Positions 1-8,142 of a DNA stretch of 42,387 bases are shown one piece after another (the first letter of the stretch is position 1; each line of letters starts with the position of its first letter). Source of the stretch: Gelidibacter pelagius (GTDB taxonomy: Bacteria; Bacteroidota; Bacteroidia; Flavobacteriales; Flavobacteriaceae); contig NZ_JAGEVG010000029.1 in assembly GCF_017581925.1 (NCBI RefSeq), positions 1-42,387 of the forward strand, written 5' to 3'. The notes under the pieces were generated by a model that did no database searches, was not told the DNA's origin, and worked only from the letters and a program-made list of their open reading frames with translations. Position numbers and translations under genes: made by a program.

Positions 1-11
1 TTTGCGGGGTG

Positions 12-44
12 CAAATATACAACCCTTTTTCCTTTACCGGCAAA
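12..44 (-). promoter_or_regulatory. Bacteroidota-type promoter firing leftward out of the window
   Basis: Read on the minus strand there is a perfect -7 box TATATTTG (plus-strand 12-19) preceded, 21 bases upstream, by a TTTG -33 box (plus-strand 41-44). This fits the TTTG / TAnnTTTG consensus of Bacteroidota primary sigma factors. Transcription would start near the window edge and run into an unseen gene on the left. Confidence 0.6.
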
Positions 45-74
45 ATAAAATAAGACTTTTTTTGAACTATTTTT

Positions 75-255
75 CTTCCCGCTGGAAATGAACCCATTAG
101 GCTGCCGAAAAGGAGGCCGCTCATGGCCCAGGTGCCGTGGACAGGCCCCGCGTTAGCGATGGAGCCCTTGACTGAACTCTTTTGCGGACGCCACAGCGGG
201 CGGAAAAAGTGAGGGGCGAGAGCGCGGTGGGCTGCCCCTTCGGCAGAACAAACGC
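75..255. other. GC-rich structured intergenic patch
   Basis: This roughly 180-bp stretch is far richer in G and C than its surroundings. It holds several complementary segments: CCCGCT (78-83) with AGCGGG (195-200); CTGCCG (102-107) with CGGCAG (241-246); and AGGGGC (212-217) with GCCCCT (234-239). A local hairpin CTGCC-ccttc-GGCAG overlaps the last pair, so alternative folds are possible. No convincing ORF was seen in it. The segment around GCCCCGCGTTAGCGATGGAG resembles GC-rich intergenic motifs I remember from other Flavobacteriia, but that is unverified memory. It could be a REP-like repeat or a structured RNA. Confidence 0.4.
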
Positions 256-721
256 CCAAATTGAAACAAATCAGCGCTCCTATATATAGGAGAGCATGAC
301 TCATTTTAAAAACTTAGTTGTAAAGCGTATCTATTATAATGTATAAGTGGCGTAATAATTTCCTTAACATTTATGTTCGTTAAGGTTTTGAATTTTGGCA
401 TTACAGCATCTATTAGTATTTTAAAACCATTGTCTGAAGTGCAAAAAGGCCAAAAATGACATCATGAATTCTTATAAAGCTAAAAGAACAACAAGACCTG
501 TAGAGAAAAGGTGCGCTAAATTCGATCGGGATTTGAAAACTAATAGCACATAACTTATAAAGAAATTAATCTAAGGTCATACCCCAGTAAAGAAATCTAA
601 CACCACAACAAGCTTTAGGCTATCGGAAAATTCCATCTTCATACAGAAAAAGAATAAAGACGCGTGTGCAGTTGGCAATTAGGAAAAACAAAACTATAGA
701 GGTGTTTAGCTTTAACTCAAA
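256..721. other. Non-coding gap downstream of the porin gene
   Basis: About 465 bp of AT-rich sequence without a convincing gene; the longest ATG-started peptide I noticed is 29 codons and looks random. The one clear structure is the perfect 16-bp palindrome CTCCTATATATAGGAG at 277-292, which could be a protein-binding site or a short hairpin. No terminator with a T-run was recognised for the minus-strand porin gene. Confidence 0.5.
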
Positions 722-2650
722 CTAAAGGAAGAAGTTCCAAACAATACCAAAACGGATGCTGAAATCTCTGTAAGGATTATTTGGCGCCGAAAAATAATTA
801 TATCCGGTAAATGCAGAATTGAAATGTTCGGCCTTAAGATAAATACGGGTCTGTCTAACCTTTGCATTAATAAAGAAATCCAATCTTGGAAAATCGCCAA
901 CCTCAGTTTGATCCTGCGTATAAAATTCCCCCAATAACGGATCATAGGCATCCATAGTGTACTTAGTGAAATAATTGAAGGTGACTCCTGTTTGTAAAAA
1001 GAGTGCTTTCTTAAACAAATGATCAGAAAAGTAAATGGTGTTCCTGGTGATTATTTGTGGTACATTCAATATGCCTTCACCGTCAACTACGTTTTGATAC
1101 ATTATCGTGTTATCCAAAGCAAATTTTCCAAAATGGAATTCCTTTGCCACTTTTAATTTTAGATAGTTAATGGTAGTCTCCGCTTGGGTTGGTTTGACAT
1201 TATTATTGCTATCCTTTGTAAAGTAAGCATGGTTATTAATGGTGGTGTATTCTATTTCGGCACTAGCTATTCGCTCTGATTCCACCTTAAAGGCCAAATT
1301 CTGCGTCTGTACGTTTTTAAAAGAAGCACTATTGTCCCAATTATAATTAAGATAATCACTTTGATAAAGCAACATATTATAATTCGGAAGTTTTGAATTC
1401 GAATTTAAACGTGCTAAAACCTGAAAATCCGGGTTCAATTGGTAAGAGGCATTCAGGTCTAAAAAGTTGCCATTAAAGTCACCTGATAAGTTAAGCCCAA
1501 ACTCACCATTCAAATTAAAACCGCCGATTTGATTTTTATAGGCACCTCCTATTCCAAAAACACTTCCTTTCAATCGGTTTGGAATTCTCACCCCGTCTAT
1601 GACAGCGATGGCATCATAACCATAATTAAATTTGTTGTAATCAGCGCTGAATTGCAATTCTCCTAATAGGTCATTCTTATAATTGACAAAAAATCGATTT
1701 GAAAAATCTTCCAGGGTCACTTTGTCCTCTATTTTGGTATTAAGAAAAGCCACTCCAAAAAAATCATTTTGGTTAGCTTGCTTAAACTGATAGTACTTAT
1801 CTTCAAATGAGATGACTTGTCCGATGCTCAAATTATTACTTAAGCTATCTGAAGCTTTGAGAAGATTGAATTGATGGTCTAAGTGAAACCTTTTGCCTTC
1901 AAGCATGTTTTCTGCATCCTCAAAATTTGGGGTAAAGACGGCTCGGTTAAGAAATTCTTGTTCTCCAGATTCAAAAATAGCAACATCGTCATCGGTCAGT
2001 CCACCATTTTCTTGGTTAAGAATATCCTGCATGACAATGTGGGCCCGCGCTTGATACTTTCCGTTTTCGGTATTATAACTTGTAGTAAATCTAAAATTCC
2101 CCGTACTGGTTAGAATATGCTGATATTTTCCTAATGAACGGAGGCCTTTGTAAGCAATTGAGAAGTTGAATCGCTCTGACATATTGATCGTAAAAAACGC
2201 GTCCACCAACTGGCCTTGTTGAAATGCAGTTTTATAGAAAAGCTCCGTAAGCGGCGTTGGGACGTGAAAATAATTTATATCTTCTTTTTCCATATAATTG
2301 AAATGTTTGGCCCGTGCACCAAACAGGGGTAAAGAACGATTATTCTTAAAGTCATGCTTAAGACTATTATAGGTTTGACCAATATTAGAAAAAGGCAGTA
2401 AACCAAATTCATCCTTTCTCAAGTAATTGAATTTGTAATCTTTTTTAATGGATAAGGTGGTGTCTAAATATGTGGTGTCTCTTTCAAACCCAATAATTAG
2501 ATAATCTTCCACATTAGCAACCTTATACTCGGATTTAGTTTTAAGACTGTCCATCTTTGAACCTCCACCTGCTCGTGAAATACCAGTCTGGCCAAAAACA
2601 GCGTAAGAGCTACAGAGCAACAGCGCAATCAAAAAGAAGAGTTTATACAT
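722..2650 (-). CDS. Putative outer-membrane beta-barrel porin
   Basis: The protein is 642 aa when started at the ATG at 2650; a TTG two codons upstream is a less likely start. Residues 1-21 form a signal peptide (hydrophobic LFFLIALLL core, ending VFGQ). The mature part is rich in alternating aromatic and polar strands and ends in WNFFL, with the aromatic last residues typical of outer-membrane barrels. It resembles the Bacteroidota 'putative porin' family (Porin_10, PF14121), judged from memory. It would sit in the outer membrane; its substrate is unknown. It is transcribed alone, in the same direction as the susCD genes upstream but separated from them by a strong terminator at 2816-2848. 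A TATTTTTG box lies at 2668-2675 without a clear -33 partner, so its promoter is uncertain. Confidence 0.75.
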   Translation of the reverse strand: MYKLFFLIALLLCSSYAVFGQTGISRAGGGSKMDSLKTKSEYKVANVEDYLIIGFERDTTYLDTTLSIKKDYKFNYLRKDEFGLLPFSNIGQTYNSLKHDFKNNRSLPLFGARAKHFNYMEKEDINYFHVPTPLTELFYKTAFQQGQLVDAFFTINMSERFNFSIAYKGLRSLGKYQHILTSTGNFRFTTSYNTENGKYQARAHIVMQDILNQENGGLTDDDVAIFESGEQEFLNRAVFTPNFEDAENMLEGKRFHLDHQFNLLKASDSLSNNLSIGQVISFEDKYYQFKQANQNDFFGVAFLNTKIEDKVTLEDFSNRFFVNYKNDLLGELQFSADYNKFNYGYDAIAVIDGVRIPNRLKGSVFGIGGAYKNQIGGFNLNGEFGLNLSGDFNGNFLDLNASYQLNPDFQVLARLNSNSKLPNYNMLLYQSDYLNYNWDNSASFKNVQTQNLAFKVESERIASAEIEYTTINNHAYFTKDSNNNVKPTQAETTINYLKLKVAKEFHFGKFALDNTIMYQNVVDGEGILNVPQIITRNTIYFSDHLFKKALFLQTGVTFNYFTKYTMDAYDPLLGEFYTQDQTEVGDFPRLDFFINAKVRQTRIYLKAEHFNSAFTGYNYFSAPNNPYRDFSIRFGIVWNFFL

Positions 2651-2815
2651 TATCAATAGTTGAATGGCAAAAATAATAATATAACTTCTATTTAAGTTCT
2701 ATATTATAGAGATAATGAAAGTTATTACACCAGACAGTATGATTACATCGTCCACAGGCACTTAGTTAAAATATAAAGTCATCAATCTTCCTATTCATAG
2801 TTGATTATAGGGCAT

Positions 2816-2848
2816 AAAAAAAAGGCAATCTTTTCAGATTGCCTTTTT
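2816..2848 (-). terminator. Rho-independent terminator of the downstream susCD pair
   Basis: AAAGGCAATC (2821-2830) and GATTGCCTTT (2837-2846) form a perfect 10-bp stem with a 6-nt loop. On the minus strand it is followed by an eight-T run (plus-strand A run 2816-2823). It lies just after the SusD stop codon and separates that transcript from the porin gene. Confidence 0.85.
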
Positions 2849-2867
2849 CAAATAATTTCAGATCTAA

Positions 2868-4370
2868 TTAATTTTGATCATTAATGAAGTTATTATCTTG
2901 AATTTCCTGCTGTGGAATTTCCAATGTCAAACGCTCATCATCAAAAGGCATTTCCACTCCAACAAAGGAAAGATGGTTTGGTCCTCTTTTAATAGTCGCT
3001 TGATTACGCTTCATTGCCAAGTAGCTCTTACCCTCACCCCAAAGCTCAAGACGCGTTTGCTTGTAAATTTCATTATATAGTGCCTGTCCAGATAGACCAG
3101 CTACATAAGTTCCATCAACACCTCTAGCATTAACAAAATCAGCTAGGGCAATTTGAGCAGGACCATCTTGTCCTGATCTTGCCAATGCTTCGATATTTAA
3201 TAATAAAAGTTCAGCATAGCGCATATAAACATAATCTGCCTTAACTATCTGAGATGCACCAAAGTGAACTCTGTCAGCATCATAAAATTTAAACAATGGC
3301 TGTAAAAAGTTATCACCAGGAACATTATAAAACTGATCTCTACGAACGTCCGTTGGAGCCATACTATTGTACAAGTCAACATCAATTACTTTATTATCTC
3401 CAAGAGCTGCATAACTATAAGAGTAATAATCCATTTGACCCCACCATGATACCAAACTGAGTCCAATATCATCATTAAGATCAACACCCCAGATCCAACC
3501 TATTGAGCTAACATCATTAAAACCTCCAAGAATGCCATCCCTAGAGTTGTCAACACCCATTAAAGTTGCACCACTCGCAATCATAGCTTCATTAGTCAAA
3601 GTGACAACTTCTGGCCATCTATCTCCTCTTGCTGCCAATACATAAGCTAAAATAGCTTGAGCTACTGGTTTGTTTACTTGTGTTTTTGAAGGTCTATTAA
3701 ATCCATCTAAATACCCGATAGCCCTTGTTAAATCGTCCTCCATTAAAGTAAAAACCTCAACTGTTGTTGACTTTGCATTACCTATAAATCCTGGTGCAGT
3801 ATAGATAGGTAAGGTAGGAGAACTCCAAGACGCCGAAACATCATTAATGAAAAGTTGTGTTAAATAAAAGTAAGAATGTGCTCTCATGGCCAAAGCTTGA
3901 CCTAAAACATGTTGAGTCTCTTCATCTTCCGGCTCAAAATCATTACCACCTAAACTCTCAATAACTAAGTTAGCTTGATTAATCACTCTATAGTAATAAC
4001 GCCATGGTTGGTAATTCTCTAATTGTGTAAAATCAACAGGCGCTTGAAGCTCTGTCACTCGCGCTCTATACCAGCCATAGACACTTGATGAAAGCGCCAT
4101 ATCAGCAGAGAACATATCCATATAGATATCATATCCCTTTTGACCAAAGTCTTGCTGAGAGTCTGTACCACCCGTTCCAGTCGTAAACATGGTCGCATAG
4201 ATACCTGTAATTGAGCCTGCCCCTACATCGGGATTTTTCACAATAGCACCACCTAACTGATCAGCGTTAATAAACTGTGTAGGTTCTTGAACCAAATAGT
4301 CTTTGTCACAGCCAGACAACATCAGCGTCAAACACGCTATTCCGGCTAATTTTATAATTTTTGTATTCAT
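2868..4370 (-). CDS. SusD/RagB family nutrient-binding lipoprotein (pair 1)
   Basis: 500 aa. The N-terminus has a lipoprotein signal ending LSGC, with the lipidated cysteine at residue 21, followed by DKDYL, an acidic stretch compatible with surface export in Bacteroidota. The start EPTQF, the central YY-RVINQAN / ALAMRAHSYFYL region (TPR-like helices) and the C-terminal LWGEGKSYLAMKR and IPQQEIQDN segments are hallmarks of the SusD/RagB family. SusD proteins form the lid over a SusC channel and capture the ligand at the cell surface. Here the partner SusC lies immediately upstream (17-nt gap), so the two are co-transcribed. No carbohydrate enzyme is linked, so the ligand may be an oligosaccharide, a peptide or something else. 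Confidence 0.95.
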   Translation of the reverse strand: MNTKIIKLAGIACLTLMLSGCDKDYLVQEPTQFINADQLGGAIVKNPDVGAGSITGIYATMFTTGTGGTDSQQDFGQKGYDIYMDMFSADMALSSSVYGWYRARVTELQAPVDFTQLENYQPWRYYYRVINQANLVIESLGGNDFEPEDEETQHVLGQALAMRAHSYFYLTQLFINDVSASWSSPTLPIYTAPGFIGNAKSTTVEVFTLMEDDLTRAIGYLDGFNRPSKTQVNKPVAQAILAYVLAARGDRWPEVVTLTNEAMIASGATLMGVDNSRDGILGGFNDVSSIGWIWGVDLNDDIGLSLVSWWGQMDYYSYSYAALGDNKVIDVDLYNSMAPTDVRRDQFYNVPGDNFLQPLFKFYDADRVHFGASQIVKADYVYMRYAELLLLNIEALARSGQDGPAQIALADFVNARGVDGTYVAGLSGQALYNEIYKQTRLELWGEGKSYLAMKRNQATIKRGPNHLSFVGVEMPFDDERLTLEIPQQEIQDNNFINDQN

Positions 4371-4387
4371 ATCTTTTTCTATTTTTT

Positions 4388-7300
4388 TTAAATTTTCACC
4401 CTAACTCCAAGTGTAAACGTTGTTAACGGTGCATATAATGCTCTCCCTGAATTTCCACTTTCACTTGTAGTAGGATTGTATCCTTTTCTTTCGCCCTTAA
4501 AAAATAGATTATCACCAGAAGCATAAATATTCAAACCACTCACGCCAAGTCTTTCTGTATATTTAGACGGTAATGTATACCCAACCAATAAGTTGTTTAG
4601 TGCCAAGTAATCAGTTTTTGTGATAAATCTTGAAGACGAAGAATTCACGTTTGGTATTACTCGATCTGCAATTAAAGGCACATCAGTAATATCACCTGGC
4701 TCGCGCCATCTGTTACGCACATCAATATGTCTGTTTTGAGCAGTGATTCCACCATTATTGTCATGCATTAACTCTGCATATTGAGCATCATATCCATAAC
4801 CACCCATTGAATATGCAAATTGTGCTGAAATATTAAAGTCATGTATTTTCGCATTTAATCTAAAAGCACCAGCTACATCAGGAATAGCAGATTTCTCAAT
4901 GTATTTCTGTGTGGCCTGAGAATAGGTCTTTGTAGTTCGACTAGCAACGTTAGCATTACTGTTTTCATTTAAATATTTAGTAAGAGTTGCAATTGGGATA
5001 TCACCAGTATTAAACTCACCATCACCATTAACATCATCAAAATGCTGGATCCAAGTTGGATATCCATCAGCAGGATCTACACCAGCGTATTCTCTAATAT
5101 AAAAGTCATAAATTGAACGACCTTTAGAATAACCATATAACCCAACATTATTTAAACTTGCCGGCGCTCCAGTTTCTGGATCCAAAGGCATCGTTGTGAT
5201 TTCGTTATTATAGATTGCTCCATTAAGAGATAGAGATAAAGCGACATTATCCTTTTGTAAAATGTGTCCAGTCAAATCAAATTCAAAACCACTATTTCTC
5301 AACACACCATCATTTACGGTAAGAAGAGCAATACCAGAAGAAGGTGATATTCTTCTATCAAAGATCAAATTATCTGTATCTTTAACATAATAATCCAAAC
5401 CAACATCTAAGAAGTTACCTAAAGTAAACTCAACACCAACTTGATACTGTTTTGCAGTTTCCCAAGTTAAATCAGGGTTGGCAAATAAACGTGGATTTAT
5501 CGCGAACTCACCGTTTAAGTTGGTCACACCAAAAGTATTGATCCCTGTATAGTAGTCTACTCCACTTTCATCTCCAGTGATTCCATAAGACGCTTTCAAC
5601 TTTAAGAAGGTCAACAAATCGCTGCTTCTAAGGAATTCTTCATTACTGATTACCCATGCAGCTCCAATAGAGCCAAAAGTATCCCATTTGTTATTATAGA
5701 ATCTCGAAGATCCATCTCTACGTACAGAAGCTGTCAAGTAATACTTATTGTCAAAATCATAATTGACTTGACCAAAATAAGACTCTAATGTTCTTGCCTG
5801 AGAAAAACCTGAAGCAGGGCTCAAATTCACAATATAGTTATCAAGTTCCAATCCACCAGGGATAACAGCTTTACCTTTATATTGAGTTGAAAGAGATTGT
5901 TTGAATTCATTACTCTCATGTGCCGCCAACACTTCTAAAGTATGGTTACCGAAACTCTTCTTATAACGAAGCAACTGTAAAAAGTTGATTGTACGTGCCT
6001 CAGTTTGTCTCATAAATATATCACCTGAGTTAGCAGTAGCTACACCATAAAATTGGTTACCCATGGATTTATAAATATTATTCGAGTATTGAGCACCAAA
6101 AGTAGTTTCAAAGCTTAAGTTCGAGGTCAATTTTATTTTACCATTAAAACTCGCATTGATTTCATGTCTGTTAGATCCATTAAAATCATACAATGCAGAT
6201 GCTACTGGGTTTAAGTTGTTGGCGTTTGGCCTTGCTCTAAAACCAGAGTTTGTTCCGTAGTCATATTGATTACCTCCAAAGATTGGATCTGGAACCAATT
6301 GATAATTGTTATCTCTTAAGAATACAGGATAGATAGGGTTCATCTTATCAGCGAACTCAAAAATGTTCTCAGCACCATCCGTTTGACCGTTATTGATACT
6401 TTCTGAATACGTATAGCCAATATTAGCGCCAACGTTGAACCATTCTTTTATATCTGTATTGATATTCAAACGTGTATTATATCTCTTATACCCAGTATTT
6501 ATTGCATAGCCATCGTCGTCAAGATAACCTGTAGAGAAAAAATACTTAGACTTATCAGTTCCACCACCCATTCTTAAGTTGGCTTCGGTTCTATAAGCTG
6601 CACTAAAAGAAAGATCCTCAAATCTTTCTGGAGTATAACGTCTTGTTACACCAGCTCTCACTTGACCTGTTGCTGGATCAATAAGTTCTGCACCATTAGC
6701 AACGTTCCACATGTTATATCCAGGTGCAACTATTGCATTTGTGAATAACCTATCATTAACCCATCCAATTGGATCAGGGTTGCCCATAAGTCGCTCTCTA
6801 TTAACCTTAGCTTCCCAGATGAGCCCAATAGACTCTTCAGGAGAAGTAATGACCTGATACCTTGGAATCAACTGCGTGCTAATACCAGTTTTAACATCTA
6901 CCTCAACATAAGTCTCTCTTGAAGACCCTGATTTTGTAGTAATTAAAATCACACCATTTGCACCACGCGATCCATAAATTGCGGTAGCTGTAGCATCTTT
7001 TAAAATCGTGGTACTTTGAATGTCCGATGGATTGATGGAATTTAAACTCCCAGTATCCACCATATCCCCATTAGCATTTAATGCACTTGTTGTTAACGGC
7101 ACACCGTCAACTACATATAGAGGCGATCTGTTTCCGTTAACAGATCCAAAACCTCTAATTCTAATCGTAGAAGTCGTACCCGGCTGACCAGATGTGTTGA
7201 TTACACTCACACCGGCAGCTTCACCAGCAAGTGACTGAGACACGTTGGAGTAGTTTTTAAATTCGATGTCCTTCGCTTCAACCGTTTTTGCAGTACCCGC

Positions 7301-7657
7301 ATAGGCTTGCCTTGTTGTAGTACCGTACCCAACAATGATCACCTCATCAAGAGCAGCAATATCATCTTCCATTGCTACATTATAAGTATTGCTCGCACCG
7401 ACAACAATTTCGGTAGCTTTCATACTTACAAAAGAAAACGCTAACGTTTCTCCCACACGAACGTTAATGGAATAATGTCCATCAAAATCTGTTTGGACGC
7501 CACGAGTGGTCCCTTTTACAATAATACTTACACCAGGCAACGGCAAACCATCCGAAATGGACGTGACCGTACCTGAGACAGCTTTCTCTTGTGCAAAAGA
7601 AAACTGCATCACAAACGCCATGAAAAGCGTCATTAACCATGTTAATTTTAATTTCAT
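4388..7657 (-). CDS. SusC/RagA family TonB-linked outer-membrane transporter (pair 1)
   Basis: 1089 aa from the ATG at 7657; a longer reading begins at a TTG at 7687 but would put a polar segment before the signal peptide and reach into the promoter. Residues 1-22 are a signal peptide (ending FSFA, then QEK). Residues 27-99 form a carboxypeptidase-regulatory-like domain (GTV..GLPLPGVSIIVKGTTRG). A TonB box LDEVIIVGYG is at 103-112, then the plug domain with the RIRGFGSVNG..PLYVVDG and ATAIYGSRGANGVILI motifs, then a large beta barrel ending LGVRVKI. Length and order are normal for the family. It imports a bulky ligand across the outer membrane using TonB energy, together with the SusD encoded 17 nt downstream. 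It is paralogous to the broken susC at 9781-12907. Confidence 0.95.
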   Translation of the reverse strand: MKLKLTWLMTLFMAFVMQFSFAQEKAVSGTVTSISDGLPLPGVSIIVKGTTRGVQTDFDGHYSINVRVGETLAFSFVSMKATEIVVGASNTYNVAMEDDIAALDEVIIVGYGTTTRQAYAGTAKTVEAKDIEFKNYSNVSQSLAGEAAGVSVINTSGQPGTTSTIRIRGFGSVNGNRSPLYVVDGVPLTTSALNANGDMVDTGSLNSINPSDIQSTTILKDATATAIYGSRGANGVILITTKSGSSRETYVEVDVKTGISTQLIPRYQVITSPEESIGLIWEAKVNRERLMGNPDPIGWVNDRLFTNAIVAPGYNMWNVANGAELIDPATGQVRAGVTRRYTPERFEDLSFSAAYRTEANLRMGGGTDKSKYFFSTGYLDDDGYAINTGYKRYNTRLNINTDIKEWFNVGANIGYTYSESINNGQTDGAENIFEFADKMNPIYPVFLRDNNYQLVPDPIFGGNQYDYGTNSGFRARPNANNLNPVASALYDFNGSNRHEINASFNGKIKLTSNLSFETTFGAQYSNNIYKSMGNQFYGVATANSGDIFMRQTEARTINFLQLLRYKKSFGNHTLEVLAAHESNEFKQSLSTQYKGKAVIPGGLELDNYIVNLSPASGFSQARTLESYFGQVNYDFDNKYYLTASVRRDGSSRFYNNKWDTFGSIGAAWVISNEEFLRSSDLLTFLKLKASYGITGDESGVDYYTGINTFGVTNLNGEFAINPRLFANPDLTWETAKQYQVGVEFTLGNFLDVGLDYYVKDTDNLIFDRRISPSSGIALLTVNDGVLRNSGFEFDLTGHILQKDNVALSLSLNGAIYNNEITTMPLDPETGAPASLNNVGLYGYSKGRSIYDFYIREYAGVDPADGYPTWIQHFDDVNGDGEFNTGDIPIATLTKYLNENSNANVASRTTKTYSQATQKYIEKSAIPDVAGAFRLNAKIHDFNISAQFAYSMGGYGYDAQYAELMHDNNGGITAQNRHIDVRNRWREPGDITDVPLIADRVIPNVNSSSSRFITKTDYLALNNLLVGYTLPSKYTERLGVSGLNIYASGDNLFFKGERKGYNPTTSESGNSGRALYAPLTTFTLGVRVKI

Positions 7658-7684
7658 AAAACAATTATTTGAGTTAGTCTTGCG

Positions 7685-7716
7685 CAAACATCATAATAAT
7701 ATATTAAAAAAACAAG
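7685..7716 (-). promoter_or_regulatory. Promoter of susC pair 1
   Basis: On the minus strand the element is CTTG, 20 bases, then GATGTTTG (plus-strand CAAG 7713-7716 and CAAACATC 7685-7692). The -7 box differs from TAnnTTTG only in its first base. The same spacing and the same first-base change occur in front of the second susC (12933-12964). The surrounding bases TAATAATAT and TTAAAA are also shared, which supports it as a real duplicated promoter. The leader would be about 20 nt. Confidence 0.6.
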
Positions 7717-8059
7717 TTTTCTACATAATAAAATGTTAACGCCGAATGCGCTATAAACAAACGCCTCTGCACCTAAAACGTTAAGCACCAAGATCAATTA
7801 GATGCATAATTACGATAAAGGTTACGTTAAAATTTTAACAATTTAAAGTGAATTTCTGTTACAAGAGAATTTAATTCAACTATCAAGTCTATTTCTGATG
7901 AAAAAGCCATCTTTCTTGTTAAAAAACAAACGACTCTACTATTTACATACAAGTCTAAAAGACTTATAAAAATTCCTCTTGACAAACACAAGATGATAGG
8001 CCAATAGGTTTTTTTAACTTTTGCATCCTAATAGATAGCATGAAAACCATTTTAAATAA
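7717..8059. other. Gap between the two susCD pairs
   Basis: About 340 bp of AT-rich sequence without a convincing gene. The only feature seen is a plus-strand promoter-like string (TTGACA at 7979-7984, then TTAACTTTTGC near 8014-8024) that points toward the 3' end of the second susD. The ORF that follows it (8040-8204, 54 codons) runs through the terminator hairpin and antisense to susD, so it is probably not a gene. Confidence 0.4.
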
Positions 8060-8095
8060 GAAAATCCCGAAACAGTTAAATGCTCCGGGATTTAA
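8060..8095 (-). terminator. Terminator of susCD pair 2
   Basis: AAATCCCG (8062-8069) and CGGGATTT (8086-8093) form an 8-bp stem with a 16-nt loop. On the minus strand it is followed by TTTTCTTATTT, a moderate U tract. It lies about 50 bp past the SusD stop codon and separates the two susCD transcripts. Confidence 0.65.
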
Positions 8096-8142
8096 TTTTT
8101 ATATTTTAAATAAGCCTTTTTCAGCTTACTTAAGAGTGCACT

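Noticed and set aside
1-721. A tRNA, SRP RNA or RNase P RNA in the GC-rich left end
   Set aside because: No cloverleaf, and none of the conserved motifs of SRP or RNase P RNA that I know could be found.
2668-2675. TATTTTTG box before the porin gene as a definite promoter
   Set aside because: It matches the -7 consensus, but there is no TTG at the right distance, so it is mentioned in the porin entry rather than listed separately.
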